From the NCBI GenBank assembly GCA_015689775.1, contig WVSR01000001.1, positions 1,303,501 through 1,367,500 on the forward strand: 64,000 nucleotides of DNA. Reading direction: 5' to 3'. Positions 1 through 8,992 of this stretch are shown here, piece after piece. Position 1 is the first letter of the stretch. Every line of letters begins with the position of its first letter. The position numbers and the translations under genes were made by a program. The DNA is from Rhodobacterales bacterium LSUCC0387. Lineage in GTDB: Bacteria; Pseudomonadota; Alphaproteobacteria; Rhodobacterales; Rhodobacteraceae. The notes beneath the pieces are model-generated. The model had not been told where the DNA came from, did not search any database, and was given only the letters and a program-made list of their open reading frames with translations.

Positions 1-3000
1 CCCATGCGCCCCAATACCGGGCGCAATCGCAAGGGCAGTGCAGCCTGCCTCTGTGGCACGTTGGACCTGCAACATTGCAGCTTCCGCCGTTGGCCCAAGA
101 CAGAGAACCCGCCCGCGAGCATAGCGTGACAACAGGTTGGATTCACCTGTAGGCCCGGGCATTTCTTCTTGGGAAAGGGGCGTGTCATAGGGGCGCGCAA
201 GTGCCGCAAGGGCGCGGGTCACTTTGGCCTCATCACACGGGGGAGCATCGACCATTGGGCCTTCTGCGGGAACATCAGGGGTTGTAAAGCGCGGCAAATA
301 GTGCGGCCCGCCCGCCTTTGGCCCTGTGCCAGACAGACCCTCACCCCCAAAGGGCTGACTGCCCACGATGGCACCGATTTGGTTGCGGTTGATGTAGAGA
401 TTGCCAACCGTGATCTGGCTCGCCACTTCAGCGATGCGGTCATCAATGCGGCTGTGCATCCCAAAGGTCAGGCCATAGCCCTTGGCATTCACATCGGCCA
501 CTACCCGCGTTAGATCGCGGGCCTTATAGGTGGTAACATGCAAGACAGGGCCAAAGACTTCGCGCTCCAGATCGTTGATCCCGCCTGGCAATGAGATCAA
601 CGCAGGCCCCACATAATGCCCCGTGCTTGGCGGGGTGATCTGTTTAATCAAACGCCCCTGTGTCTGGGCCTTTTGGACATAGGCATTAATCTCTGCCGCT
701 GCGCTTGCCGTGATCACGGGGGCTACATCGCAGGATATGTTCCATGGATGGGAGAGGGAGAGTTCCTCCATCGCGCCCTGCAACATCTGCAACAGACCCT
801 CTGCGATATCTTCTTGCACATAAAGCAACCGTAGGGCCGAGCAACGCTGACCCGCCGATTGAAAGGCCGAGGCAACAATGTCGTGCACGGCCTGTTCGAG
901 CAGGGCGGTGCTGTCCACGACCATTGCATTCAACCCGCCTGTCTCTGCAATCAAAGGGGCTGCGGGGTGCAGATGGGCCGCCATTGCGCGATTGATCCCC
1001 TGGGCGGTTGCCGTGGACCCCGTAAAGCACACGCCCGCAATACGCGCATCGCTGACAAGGGCCGCCCCAACCTTGGCCCCTTGCCCTGGCAGAAATTGCA
1101 GGGCGTGACGAGGCACGCCTGCGTTATGGAGCAATTCCACGGCCCGCGCACCGATGAGGGTGGTTGTCTCAGCGGGCTTTGCCAAAACGCCATTTCCCGC
1201 TGCAAGTGCTGCTGCAATTTGCCCTGTGAAAATGGCCAAGGGGAAATTCCATGGGCTTATACAGGTAAACACCCCGCGCGCGGGGTGCTGCAACTGTGGC
1301 GCATGGGCCGCGTAGTAGCGCAAGAAATCCACCGCTTCACGCAGTTCGGCCACTGCATCTGCGGGGCTTTTGCCCGCCTCGCGGCCGAGAAGCGCAAATA
1401 ATTCGGCATGATGCGCTTCGTAAAGATTGGCGGCCCGCTCAAGGCAGGCGCGCCGCTCTGCGTCGGTTGCGTTCCAAGCCTGCGCAGATGTCAGCGCAGT
1501 CTCGATATCACCAGCGGAGGCCTCGGTAACACGGCCTACGATATCGGTGGGATCGGCAGGGCAGGTTTGGGTGATTTCATCGGCCCCTGTCGCAGCTTTG
1601 GCCAAAATGGGGCCTGCCTGCCACTGATGCGTCCGAAATGGCGCGCGCGCCGCGTCTAGCTCTGCCAAGGTTACAGGATCGCTGAGGTCAAACCCGCGTG
1701 AATTTGAGCGCTCAGGCGCAAACAGCGCGCTTGGGTGGCGCACGGCAAGATTTGGCCCTGCGCGCTCGAGCCGTTCAAAGGGGCAGGCTGCGACCACCTC
1801 AGGCGGCGTTTTTTCATCCATGATTTGGTTCACGAAGGAAGAATTCGCACCATTTTCCAACAAGCGGCGTACGAGATAGGCCAAAAGATCCCGATGCGCC
1901 CCCACGGGGGCATAGATGCGGCAGCGCGTGGCGTTGCCCTTAAGTACCAGATCATGCAGCGCCTCGCCCATGCCATGCAGGCGTTGGAATTCAAAAAGGG
2001 TGGGGTCTGTTGCCATTTCGATAATGGCCGCCACAGAATTGGCGTTATGGGTGGCAAATTGCGGATAGATGCGATCCGTCAGGCCAAGGAGCTTTTTGGC
2101 CAAACATAGATAGGCCACATCGGTGGCAGATTTTCTTGTATAAACAGGAAAGCCAGATAGCCCTTCAACCTGCGCCAATTTCACCTCGGTGTCCCAATAG
2201 GCGCCTTTGACCAGACGCAGCATGATTCTGCGGTCAAGCTTGGTGGCAAGCGCGTAGAGCCAGTCAATCACCGCACCTGCGCGCAGGCCATAGCCCTGCA
2301 CCACAACGCCAAACCCGTCCCACCCTGCAAGGCGCGGATCAGCCAAGACTGCCTCAATCACATCGAGTGACAGATCGAGACGATTTGCTTCTTCGGCGTC
2401 AATGTTAAAGCCCATCCCGCCTTGATGCGCATCAAGGGCCAATTCCAAAAGGCGCGGCACAAGTTCCGACATAACACGTTCTTTTTGTGCCACCTCATAA
2501 CGCGGGTGCAGCGCCGAGAGTTTGATCGAAATCCCAGGATTACTGCGGATATCCTTGGCACTGCAGCGCGGTGTGATCTTTGCAATAGCCAATTTGTAAG
2601 AGGCAAAAAAGGCATCCGCATCGGCCTTGGTCATCGCCGCTTCGCCCAACATATCATAGGAATAGCTATATCCCTTTGCCTCTTGCTTGGCGGCGCGGGC
2701 CATCGCGTCTGGCATGGTTTGACCCAGCACGAATTGCCGCCCCATCTCGCGCATGGCGCGGGCCACGGCGGTACGTATCACAGGTTCGCCCAAACGGCGC
2801 AAAGCCCCGCGCAACACGCGATCCATACCTTCGCCATCTTGCAAAACGCGCCCCGTCAGCATCAACGCCCAAGTGGATGCGTTCACAAGCGAGGAGGAGG
2901 ATTTTCCCAAATGCTCGCCCCATGCTGAAGGGGCGATTTTATCTTCGATCAAAGCATCAATCGTGGTCGCGTCTGGCACCCGTAACAGCGCCTCTGCCAA

Positions 3001-3237
3001 ACACATTAGCGCAATACCTTCGCGGGTCGAGAGGCCATATTCGGCCAAAAATACCTCCATCAGCCCTGCATCCGCGTCATTGCGGATGGAAGCGACCAAA
3101 CGGCTTGCGCGCGCCTTGGAGGCTGTGCGCGTGGCCTGATCAGGGCCATGCGATTTTATAAGGCGGCCGAGAATGGCGCCCTCATCGGCTAAGTGATCGT
3201 GACGGATCGCATCGCGCAGCGCAGACAGGTCGGTCAT
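1..3237 (-). CDS. putA: Bifunctional proline dehydrogenase / glutamate-semialdehyde dehydrogenase PutA (3' end off the window)
   Basis: Oxidises proline to glutamate in two steps: FAD-dependent proline dehydrogenase, then NAD-dependent P5C (aldehyde) dehydrogenase. The frame is open from an ATG at 3237 to the left edge (1079 codons seen), so the C-terminus is missing. The N-terminal half carries proline dehydrogenase motifs (SIKLSALHPRYE, MLRLVKGAYWD). The second half is an aldehyde dehydrogenase, with ISPWNFPLAIF for cofactor binding, AETGGLNAM with the general-base Glu, and FQSAGQRC with the catalytic Cys, encoded near 841-900. The N-terminus has no ribbon-helix-helix DNA-binding domain, so this is the non-autoregulatory PutA type. 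That fits the divergent Lrp-type regulator next door. Very sure. Confidence 0.96.
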   Translation of the reverse strand, partial: MTDLSALRDAIRHDHLADEGAILGRLIKSHGPDQATRTASKARASRLVASIRNDADAGLMEVFLAEYGLSTREGIALMCLAEALLRVPDATTIDALIEDKIAPSAWGEHLGKSSSSLVNASTWALMLTGRVLQDGEGMDRVLRGALRRLGEPVIRTAVARAMREMGRQFVLGQTMPDAMARAAKQEAKGYSYSYDMLGEAAMTKADADAFFASYKLAIAKITPRCSAKDIRSNPGISIKLSALHPRYEVAQKERVMSELVPRLLELALDAHQGGMGFNIDAEEANRLDLSLDVIEAVLADPRLAGWDGFGVVVQGYGLRAGAVIDWLYALATKLDRRIMLRLVKGAYWDTEVKLAQVEGLSGFPVYTRKSATDVAYLCLAKKLLGLTDRIYPQFATHNANSVAAIIEMATDPTLFEFQRLHGMGEALHDLVLKGNATRCRIYAPVGAHRDLLAYLVRRLLENGANSSFVNQIMDEKTPPEVVAACPFERLERAGPNLAVRHPSALFAPERSNSRGFDLSDPVTLAELDAARAPFRTHQWQAGPILAKAATGADEITQTCPADPTDIVGRVTEASAGDIETALTSAQAWNATDAERRACLERAANLYEAHHAELFALLGREAGKSPADAVAELREAVDFLRYYAAHAPQLQHPARGVFTCISPWNFPLAIFTGQIAAALAAGNGVLAKPAETTTLIGARAVELLHNAGVPRHALQFLPGQGAKVGAALVSDARIAGVCFTGSTATAQGINRAMAAHLHPAAPLIAETGGLNAMVVDSTALLEQAVHDIVASAFQSAGQRCSALRLLYVQEDIAEGLLQMLQGAMEELSLSHPWNISCDVAPVITASAAAEINAYVQKAQTQGRLIKQITPPSTGHYVGPALISLPGGINDLEREVFGPVLHVTTYKARDLTRVVADVNAKGYGLTFGMHSRIDDRIAEVASQITVGNLYINRNQIGAIVGSQPFGGEGLSGTGPKAGGPHYLPRFTTPDVPAEGPMVDAPPCDEAKVTRALAALARPYDTPLSQEEMPGPTGESNLLSRYARGRVLCLGPTAEAAMLQVQRATEAGCTALAIAPGIGAHG

Positions 3238-3284
3238 ATGAATACCACGGGTAAAATGAAGATGAACCACAATACGAATATATT

Positions 3285-3299
3285 GGCGGGAAATCCGCC
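3285..3299. promoter_or_regulatory. Inverted repeat in the putA-regulator intergenic region
   Basis: GGCGG-GAAAT-CCGCC is a perfect 5-bp inverted repeat with a 5-bp centre, lying between the divergent putA and Lrp-type genes. A consensus-like -35 for the regulator (TTGACT, 3300-3305) starts right after it, with an A/T-rich -10 candidate near 3323-3328. It is a candidate PutR binding site by position only. Confidence 0.35.
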
Positions 3300-3356
3300 T
3301 TGACTTTTTGGTTTAGCGGGAAAATAAATTGATTAAACAGGAAAAGGGTGGGTCTA

Positions 3357-3830
3357 ATGGTATCAAAATCGCTAGAACGCGGGCAAATTGATGGTTTTGA
3401 TCGGAAGATTCTCAAAGAAGTCTCGGGAGATGGCCGAATTTCCGTAACGGAATTGGCAGATCGCGTGGGGCTGTCAAAAAGCCCAACCCAAGTGCGCCTG
3501 CGCCGCCTTGAGCAGGAAGGCTATATTCGTGGCTATCGCGCGGAACTTGATCCCGTAAAGCTTGACCGCGAACATGTGGCTTTTGTTGAGGTGAAATTGT
3601 CCGACACGCGCGAGGCGGCATTAGCCGCCTTTAACAAAGCTTCCATTGCCGTGCCCGAAATCGAAGAATGCCACATGATCGCAGGGGCGTTTGATTATTT
3701 GGTCAAGGTGCGCTGCCGCGATATGGGCGCCTATCGCCGCGTGTTGGGCGAGGTAATATCAGCCTTGCCGAATGTGGCCTCAACCTCGACGCATGTGTCT
3801 ATGCAGGCCATCAAAGACCGCGCTTTCTAA
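3357..3830 (+). CDS. putR: Lrp/AsnC-family transcriptional regulator, probable proline-responsive PutR
   Basis: 157-aa regulator with an N-terminal winged helix-turn-helix (about residues 10-60, containing RISVTELADRVGLSKSPT) and a C-terminal RAM ligand-binding domain containing GAFDYLVKV. It is divergent from putA. In Alphaproteobacteria a divergent Lrp-type regulator usually activates putA in response to proline, so that role is inferred from context. I chose ATG 3357 because the purine-rich stretch at 3340-3347 is spaced for it. An in-frame GTG at 3348 would sit directly on that stretch. Its stop codon overlaps the stop of convergent glk by two bases. Confidence 0.88.
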   Translation: MVSKSLERGQIDGFDRKILKEVSGDGRISVTELADRVGLSKSPTQVRLRRLEQEGYIRGYRAELDPVKLDREHVAFVEVKLSDTREAALAAFNKASIAVPEIEECHMIAGAFDYLVKVRCRDMGAYRRVLGEVISALPNVASTSTHVSMQAIKDRAF

Positions 3831-4777
3831 AGCTCGATTAGGGCCTGCGCGCAGCCTATGAGCGCGGCAAAATCATCTTCAACCACACTGACCCCGAATT
3901 GCACCATAAAGGGGCTAAAGCGGCCTTTATTCGAAAAGGCCTCTGCAAATCCGAATTGCATCAAATAGGGGGCAAGGGCGCGCGAGACGCCGCCAATCAG
4001 ATAGACCCCACCAAAGGGCAGGTTCACCAAGGCCAGATCCCCTGCGACATTGCCCAGAACCTGTGCAACGAGCGCTGCCGTGGCGCGGGACCTGGCATCA
4101 TTGTGCTCAAGCGCATCCATAATCTGTTGCGCGGGCTGATCAATCCCATGCAAAAAGGCGTGAACATGGCTGATCCCGCGCCCCGAGAGAACTTCCTCGA
4201 CTGCGGCGAACTCATGCTTTTCGGCCAAGAATCGGGCAAGATCGCGGGTTTGCTCATCAGGGGTGGGCAGGGTGATGTGGCCCGATTCCGAAGGGGGCAC
4301 AACGCGGCCCTGCGGCCCGTCAAACACGGCGGCGGCGTTAAACCCGGTGCCAAGCCCGATTACCAATTTCGCCGCATGGGCAGAGGCGGGATCATGTGGA
4401 AGGATCACACGCAATTCCGTATCGGCAATATGGCCAATCGCATAGCCTTGCGCCTGTAGATCATTGAGCACAGCCACGCTTGACGCGCCCGAGACATCAG
4501 CCAACATCGCGTGGTCAATATGCCAATCCAAATTGGTCATTTTGGCCACGCCATCGCGCACGGGGCCTGCGGCGGCCACGCAAATGCCCGAGAGCGCGCC
4601 AGAACTGAGGCCTGCCTGTTCCATGAACCGCGCCAATATTTCGCGCAAATCAGTGGCTTCTTTATTGGCAAAGCGGCGGATGCTGCCGCGGTCAATGACG
4701 CCCGCGCGCGCCAAAGCCACGCGGGTGTTGGTTCCGCCGATATCTGCGACCAAATCCAAATCGGGGGAAGATGTCAT
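3827..4777 (-). CDS. glk: Glucokinase
   Basis: ATP-dependent phosphorylation of glucose to glucose-6-phosphate in the cytoplasm. The 316-aa length matches bacterial hexokinase-fold glucokinases (Glk, not ROK). The phosphate-binding ADIGGTNTRV is at residues 11-20, followed by VAAAGPVRDG and NDLQAQGYA, and a second phosphate loop region VIGLGTGFNAA. It lies 15 bp downstream of bglA and is probably cotranscribed with aglR-bglA. It would phosphorylate glucose released by AglA and BglA, feeding the Entner-Doudoroff genes at 14-16.5 kb. It converges on putR with overlapping stops. Confidence 0.94.
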   Translation of the reverse strand: MTSSPDLDLVADIGGTNTRVALARAGVIDRGSIRRFANKEATDLREILARFMEQAGLSSGALSGICVAAAGPVRDGVAKMTNLDWHIDHAMLADVSGASSVAVLNDLQAQGYAIGHIADTELRVILPHDPASAHAAKLVIGLGTGFNAAAVFDGPQGRVVPPSESGHITLPTPDEQTRDLARFLAEKHEFAAVEEVLSGRGISHVHAFLHGIDQPAQQIMDALEHNDARSRATAALVAQVLGNVAGDLALVNLPFGGVYLIGGVSRALAPYLMQFGFAEAFSNKGRFSPFMVQFGVSVVEDDFAALIGCAQALIEL

Positions 4778-4792
4778 CCTGTCCTGCCTTAT

Positions 4793-6136
4793 TCAGCCCG
4801 CGCGCCAGCCCTGTGCGAGCGCGTGATAGGACGCTTTTGGTCGTCTTTGCAAGCTATCGAAATCAACATAGACAAGGCCAAAGCGTTTTTCATACCCAAA
4901 GGCCCATTCGTAATTATCCATCAGCGACCATGCCATATAGCCTTTCAAAGGTGCGCCATCCTCAATCGCGCGCAAACAGGCGCGCATATGGGCATCAAGA
5001 TAGGTTATGCGCGCGACATCTGGCTGATCGGGCGTATCCTCGTTGGCCATGCCGTTTTCGGTTACATAAAGCGGCAGGTCGCCCGTATAGGTTTTCGCCG
5101 TATGGGTCAGGAAATGATGCAACCCCTCGGGGTAAATTTCCCAACCCATTTGGGTTTTGGGCAATGGCCCCTCAACGCCTTGGTAGTTGGGCCAAATTCC
5201 GCATCCTGCGCTCAGGCGTTTGCAGGTGTAGTAATTCAAGCCCAACCAATCGAGCGGGGCGGTGATATGGGCAAAATCGTCTTGGTAATTCTGGGGAAGA
5301 TGTTGCTCTAGCCCCTCAAGCACCAGATCGGGATAGCGGCCATGAAACAGACCAGAGAGGAAGAATTGGTTATAAATCGCATCGTAACGCGCGGTGGCGG
5401 CCTTTGATGCGGGGCTTGCATCGGCGGGTAGGGCGGCCTCAAAATTGCACACGGCACCCAGATTGCACATGCCACGCGCGCGCATCACCTCAATCGCGCG
5501 GCCATGCGAGGAGAGAACATGGTGCATAGCGCGGGCTGCGGCGCGAATATCGCGCAGACCGGGCGCATGATGTCCCTCGAAATGCGATAACCATGAGACG
5601 CACCATGGCTCGTTGATGGGGGCGACCGACCACAGCCTGTCGCCAAGGCGTGCCATCACAAGGTCGGTGTAATCGGCAAACCAGTTTGGCATATCGCCAT
5701 TCACCCAACCGCCTTGATCCGCGAGGGCAGAGGGCAATTCCCAATGATACAGCGTGGCTGCAGGGCGCAGCCCCCGCGCCAACATCCCGTCAATCAAACG
5801 ATCATAGAAATCCAAGCCCGCCTTATTCACCGCGCCGCGCCCCTCGGGCATGATCCGCGCCCATGACAGCGAAAAGCGATATATGTCAGCGCCAAGATCA
5901 CGGATCAGGTCAAGGTCTTCCTCCCATCGGTTCAGGTGATCGCAGGCAAGCGCGCCATTTTCAGCGCGGGTGACGTTGTTGCCCGTTGCGGCGAATGTGT
6001 CCCAATGGGTCTGGCCCGCGCCACCCTGAGCGTGGCCTTCGATTTGATAGGCTGATGTGGCGACACCAAGCAGGAAATCTTGCGGAAAATCCGACCGCGC
6101 GGGAAGGGTGGGGGTGGTCATAGTGAGAGAACTCAT
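4793..6136 (-). CDS. Beta-glucosidase, glycoside hydrolase family 1
   Basis: 447-aa GH1 enzyme hydrolysing beta-glucosides, probably cytoplasmic since no signal peptide is visible. The acid/base Glu is E176 in PINEPW and the nucleophile is E360 in YVTENG. Other family signatures present are the N-terminal GVATSAYQIEG and, near the C-terminus, AWSLMDNYEWAFGY with KRFGLVYVDF. ATG 6136 is taken; an in-frame ATG at 6121 is possible and neither has a clear Shine-Dalgarno sequence. It sits between aglR (45-bp gap) and glk (15-bp gap), so one minus-strand operon under AglR is likely. A beta-glucosidase inside an alpha-glucoside locus widens the substrates served. Close to bglA/bglB enzymes. Confidence 0.93.
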   Translation of the reverse strand: MSSLTMTTPTLPARSDFPQDFLLGVATSAYQIEGHAQGGAGQTHWDTFAATGNNVTRAENGALACDHLNRWEEDLDLIRDLGADIYRFSLSWARIMPEGRGAVNKAGLDFYDRLIDGMLARGLRPAATLYHWELPSALADQGGWVNGDMPNWFADYTDLVMARLGDRLWSVAPINEPWCVSWLSHFEGHHAPGLRDIRAAARAMHHVLSSHGRAIEVMRARGMCNLGAVCNFEAALPADASPASKAATARYDAIYNQFFLSGLFHGRYPDLVLEGLEQHLPQNYQDDFAHITAPLDWLGLNYYTCKRLSAGCGIWPNYQGVEGPLPKTQMGWEIYPEGLHHFLTHTAKTYTGDLPLYVTENGMANEDTPDQPDVARITYLDAHMRACLRAIEDGAPLKGYMAWSLMDNYEWAFGYEKRFGLVYVDFDSLQRRPKASYHALAQGWRAG

Positions 6137-6181
6137 TGCAATGCGGCAGCAGGGTTAAAGCAGGGCAGGCAGAGACAGGCG

Positions 6182-7201
6182 TTAGGGTGCAGGGCCAGTC
6201 GAGCGCCCGACCATCAATTCAGCCTCCCATAATTCATGCACAAAGGGCGCGTCAGGCTGTTTTATCCGTTCGATCAAAATTTCTGCACAGCGCCGCCCCG
6301 CCAAACGAATTGAACTGCGGGTTGCGGTAAATGCGGGGCCTTCGGCATCATTGTTGAGATAGGAAAGCACATCATCATGGGTGATGATCGAGACATCGCG
6401 GCCCAGTTGCAGCCCGCGCTCCCATGCCGCTTGGCGCACCCCAATGGCAGAAATCACTGATGACACCAAAAAGGCGGTGGGGCGGTTTTCACGGTCAAGC
6501 AACTGTGCGGCCGCGCGGTGGCCATAGCCTTCGGTCATGACATCGGCATACATCAGGCTTTCGTCAGGGGTGATGCTGCGCGCGCGCAGCGCCTCTTCAT
6601 ATCCACGGCGGCGGCGGGCGGCGAAATCCATCGCCTCTTGGCCATTGATCAGGGCAATGCGACTGTGCCCCAAATCCAACAAGAATTCGGTCGCACGGCG
6701 AAAGGCCCGCAAATTGGCAATGTCTAGCCAGTTATAGCCGCGCGCATCCCCTGTGCGGCCATGCACCAAGAACGGCAGCCCCAATTCTTGTAGCAGCGCA
6801 ATGCGCGGGTCCTCTTGGCGGGGGCCTTGCACCATCACCCCATCAACCGAGCCATTCGCGGCCATCTGGCGATAGGCGCGTTCGGCGGCCCCCTCATGCA
6901 CGATAGATAAAAGCAGGTCATAGCCTTCGCGGGCATAAACCTCGCCCGCACCTGCAAGAAAATCTGCGAAAATCGGGTTCACCATTTCGGTTTCGCCCGT
7001 ATGCGTAATCACATGGCCAATGGTCATCGCGCGCCCTGTGGCTAAGCGGCGGGCGCGGGAATTGGGTTGATAATTCGCCGCACGCGCCGCAGCCTCGACA
7101 CGGGCGCGGGTTTCAGGGTTCACCTCGGGATAGCCATTCAAGGCGCGGCTGACTGTGGTCTGAGACAGCCCAAGCGATGATGCCAATTCTTTTAAATTCA
7201 T
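6182..7201 (-). CDS. aglR: LacI-family transcriptional repressor of the alpha-glucoside locus (AglR)
   Basis: 339-aa LacI-type regulator. The N-terminal helix-turn-helix (residues 1-25, LKELASSLGLSQTTVSRALN) and hinge helix (RARRLATGRAM) are followed by a periplasmic-binding-protein-like effector domain. ATG 7201 is chosen because GGAGGGAGG lies a few bases upstream of it. The longer frame from 7273 would add an untypical tail and run through an operator. It is divergent from aglEFGAK, and two identical AAAGCGCTTT palindromes lie in the shared intergenic region, as expected for repression of both directions. The effector is inferred to be an alpha-glucoside or a derivative. Confidence 0.9.
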   Translation of the reverse strand: MNLKELASSLGLSQTTVSRALNGYPEVNPETRARVEAAARAANYQPNSRARRLATGRAMTIGHVITHTGETEMVNPIFADFLAGAGEVYAREGYDLLLSIVHEGAAERAYRQMAANGSVDGVMVQGPRQEDPRIALLQELGLPFLVHGRTGDARGYNWLDIANLRAFRRATEFLLDLGHSRIALINGQEAMDFAARRRRGYEEALRARSITPDESLMYADVMTEGYGHRAAAQLLDRENRPTAFLVSSVISAIGVRQAAWERGLQLGRDVSIITHDDVLSYLNNDAEGPAFTATRSSIRLAGRRCAEILIERIKQPDAPFVHELWEAELMVGRSTGPAP

Positions 7202-7271
7202 CGCCTCCCTCCTTCCTGTGTCGCGCATGGCGCCGGGTGGTTTCATCGTCTTGCGCGACAAGGTTACCTTC

Positions 7272-7281
7272 AAAGCGCTTT
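7272..7281. promoter_or_regulatory. AglR operator, aglR-proximal copy
   Basis: AAAGCGCTTT, a perfect 10-bp palindrome with the central CG of LacI-family operators, 71 bp upstream of the aglR start. It is identical in core to the copy at 7440-7449, 168 bp away, a separation compatible with repressor looping. Assignment to AglR is inferred from position. Confidence 0.7.
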
Positions 7282-7439
7282 CAAATTTCTCCTCAGCTAG
7301 GCGAATTTTATGCGGCTTGTCAAAAATAAATTTTTAAAATTGCGGCGCGTTGCATGTGTGAAAAACAAAAGTAAAATCAAATATCTTGTAATTCTCTTGC
7401 CCTTTCAGGGTCTTGGGTCATTAAGGACATTTCTTTTCC

Positions 7440-7449
7440 AAAGCGCTTT
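7440..7449. promoter_or_regulatory. AglR operator, aglE-proximal copy
   Basis: Second AAAGCGCTTT palindrome, 10 bp upstream of the candidate -35 of the aglE promoter and 90 bp before the aglE start. It is flanked by C on the left and G on the right, so the palindrome extends to 12 bp. Confidence 0.72.
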
Positions 7450-7458
7450 GAAAAACTC

Positions 7459-7488
7459 TTGACGGAATCGCGGAATAGGTTTTGAAAT
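7459..7488 (+). promoter_or_regulatory. Candidate aglEFGAK promoter
   Basis: TTGACG at 7459-7464 is a good -35. A weak -10 (TGAAAT, 7483-7488) follows with 18-bp spacing. The AglR operator lies just upstream of the -35. The -35 is the convincing part; the -10 is a guess. Confidence 0.4.
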
Positions 7489-7538
7489 GCGGGTTCTAAG
7501 CATCCTCACTCAGGGGGTGCGGTTCTGGGAGGTTACTT

Positions 7539-8900
7539 ATGAAACGTTCGTTTTACGCAAGCGCCGCAGCCCTTGCGCTGTCCTCGGGGATGGCGATGGC
7601 TGACGCGCATGGTGGTTTGGTGTTCCCCGTGGGTGAGGGGGATTTCAATTGGGCCAGCTACGAGGCATTCGCAGCGGCGCATGATTTGATAGGTCAGACT
7701 GTCACGATTTCTGGCCCTTGGCTTTCGCCTGAGGCGGAACGCTTTGAAGCGCTTTTGGCCTATTTCGAGGCGGCAACAGGCGCGGATGCGACCTATACAG
7801 GGTCGGATAGCTTTGAGCAGCAAATCGTGATTGACGCTGAGGCAGGCTCTGCCCCCAATATCGCGGTTTTCCCTCAGCCTGGCCTTGCGGCCAATATGGC
7901 GGCCAATGGTCTATTGACCCCGCTCGGCGCGGATAATGCCGCATGGGTGTCTGAGAATTTTGCAGCAGGCCCATCATGGGTTGATTTGGGCACATATGCA
8001 GATCAATCGGGCGCGGATCAATTCTATGGCTTCTTCTTCAACGTCAACGTGAAGTCCTTGGTGTGGTATGTGCCTGAGAATTTCGAGGATGCAGGCTACG
8101 AAGTGCCAACAACCATGGAAGAGTTGATCGCACTTTCTGACCAGATCGTTGCCGATGGGGGCACACCTTGGTGTATTGGTCTGGGTTCTGGGGCCGCCAC
8201 AGGCTGGCCTGCGACCGACTGGGTTGAAGACCTGATGCTGCGCACACAGACCCCTGATGTCTATGACGCATGGGTTGCCAATGAGATCCCATTCAATGAC
8301 CCACGCGTGGTTGAGGCCATCGAAACCTTTGGTCAATTCGCACGCAATGACGCCTATGTGATGGGCGGCGCTGGCGCGGTTGCAACCACCGATTTCCGTG
8401 ATAGCCCTGCGGGCTTGTTCCAGTCCCCTCCCGGCTGCTACATGCATCGTCAGGCAAGCTTCATTCCTGCCTTCTTCCCCGATAACACGGTTGTGGGCGA
8501 GGATGCAGATTTCTTCTACTTCCCTGCATTCGCGGAAAAAGACCTTGGTAGCCCAGTTTTGGGTGGTGGCACGTTGATGGCAATCACAGATCCATCTGAC
8601 GCGACCATGGCCTTTATCGAGTTTCTCAAAACACCTGTCGCCCATGAGATCATGATGGCGCAGGGTGGCTTCTTGACGCCCCATTCTGGCGTTAGCTTGG
8701 CCACATATGAAACCGATACGCTGCGCGGTCAGGGGGAAATCCTGCTCAACGCAACGACCTTCCGTTTTGATGGTTCCGACCTGATGCCCGGCGCGATTGG
8801 CGCAGGCAGCTTCTGGACCGGTATGGTGGATTATGCAGGCGGCGCAGATGCGGCGGCTGTGGCAAACACCATTCAGCAAAGCTGGAACGCGATTAAATAA
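7539..8900 (+). CDS. aglE: Alpha-glucoside ABC transporter, periplasmic substrate-binding protein
   Basis: 453-aa family-1 (carbohydrate) extracellular solute-binding protein with an N-terminal signal peptide (about residues 1-22, ending AMA-DA). It captures alpha-glucosides such as sucrose, maltose or trehalose and delivers them to AglFG. ATG 7539 has GGGAGG about 10 bp upstream. It is the first gene of aglEFGAK and is followed at once by a strong hairpin with a T-rich tract (8917-8952). Identification rests on length, signal peptide and AglE-like gene order with aglF, aglG, an alpha-glucosidase and aglK. The exact sugar range is not deducible. Confidence 0.9.
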   Translation: MKRSFYASAAALALSSGMAMADAHGGLVFPVGEGDFNWASYEAFAAAHDLIGQTVTISGPWLSPEAERFEALLAYFEAATGADATYTGSDSFEQQIVIDAEAGSAPNIAVFPQPGLAANMAANGLLTPLGADNAAWVSENFAAGPSWVDLGTYADQSGADQFYGFFFNVNVKSLVWYVPENFEDAGYEVPTTMEELIALSDQIVADGGTPWCIGLGSGAATGWPATDWVEDLMLRTQTPDVYDAWVANEIPFNDPRVVEAIETFGQFARNDAYVMGGAGAVATTDFRDSPAGLFQSPPGCYMHRQASFIPAFFPDNTVVGEDADFFYFPAFAEKDLGSPVLGGGTLMAITDPSDATMAFIEFLKTPVAHEIMMAQGGFLTPHSGVSLATYETDTLRGQGEILLNATTFRFDGSDLMPGAIGAGSFWTGMVDYAGGADAAAVANTIQQSWNAIK

Positions 8901-8916
8901 GATCGCGCTAGGTTTT

Positions 8917-8952
8917 GGATTAGCCTGCGTATAGCGGGCTGATCCTATTTTT
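8917..8952 (+). terminator. Hairpin with T-tract after aglE (attenuator or 3'-end stabiliser)
   Basis: GGATTAGCC (8917-8925) pairs with GGCTGATCC (8937-8945). The inner bases extend this to about 12 bp around a 5-nt loop, with two G-U pairs. A TATTTTT tract follows. Lying between aglE and aglF in one operon, it should end or protect most transcripts after the binding-protein gene. Confidence 0.7.
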
Positions 8953-8992
8953 GATTGCGCGGATTTTTCGTGCGCATTGGGGGACGGCACCC

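Larger units (their letters stand above)
7202..7538. other. Divergent aglR/aglE intergenic control region
   Basis: 337 bp without a gene. It holds two LacI-type operators (7272-7281 and 7440-7449), a candidate aglE promoter, and an AT-rich middle (about 7310-7400) with runs of A and T. I see no small ORF or RNA gene. Confidence 0.8.
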
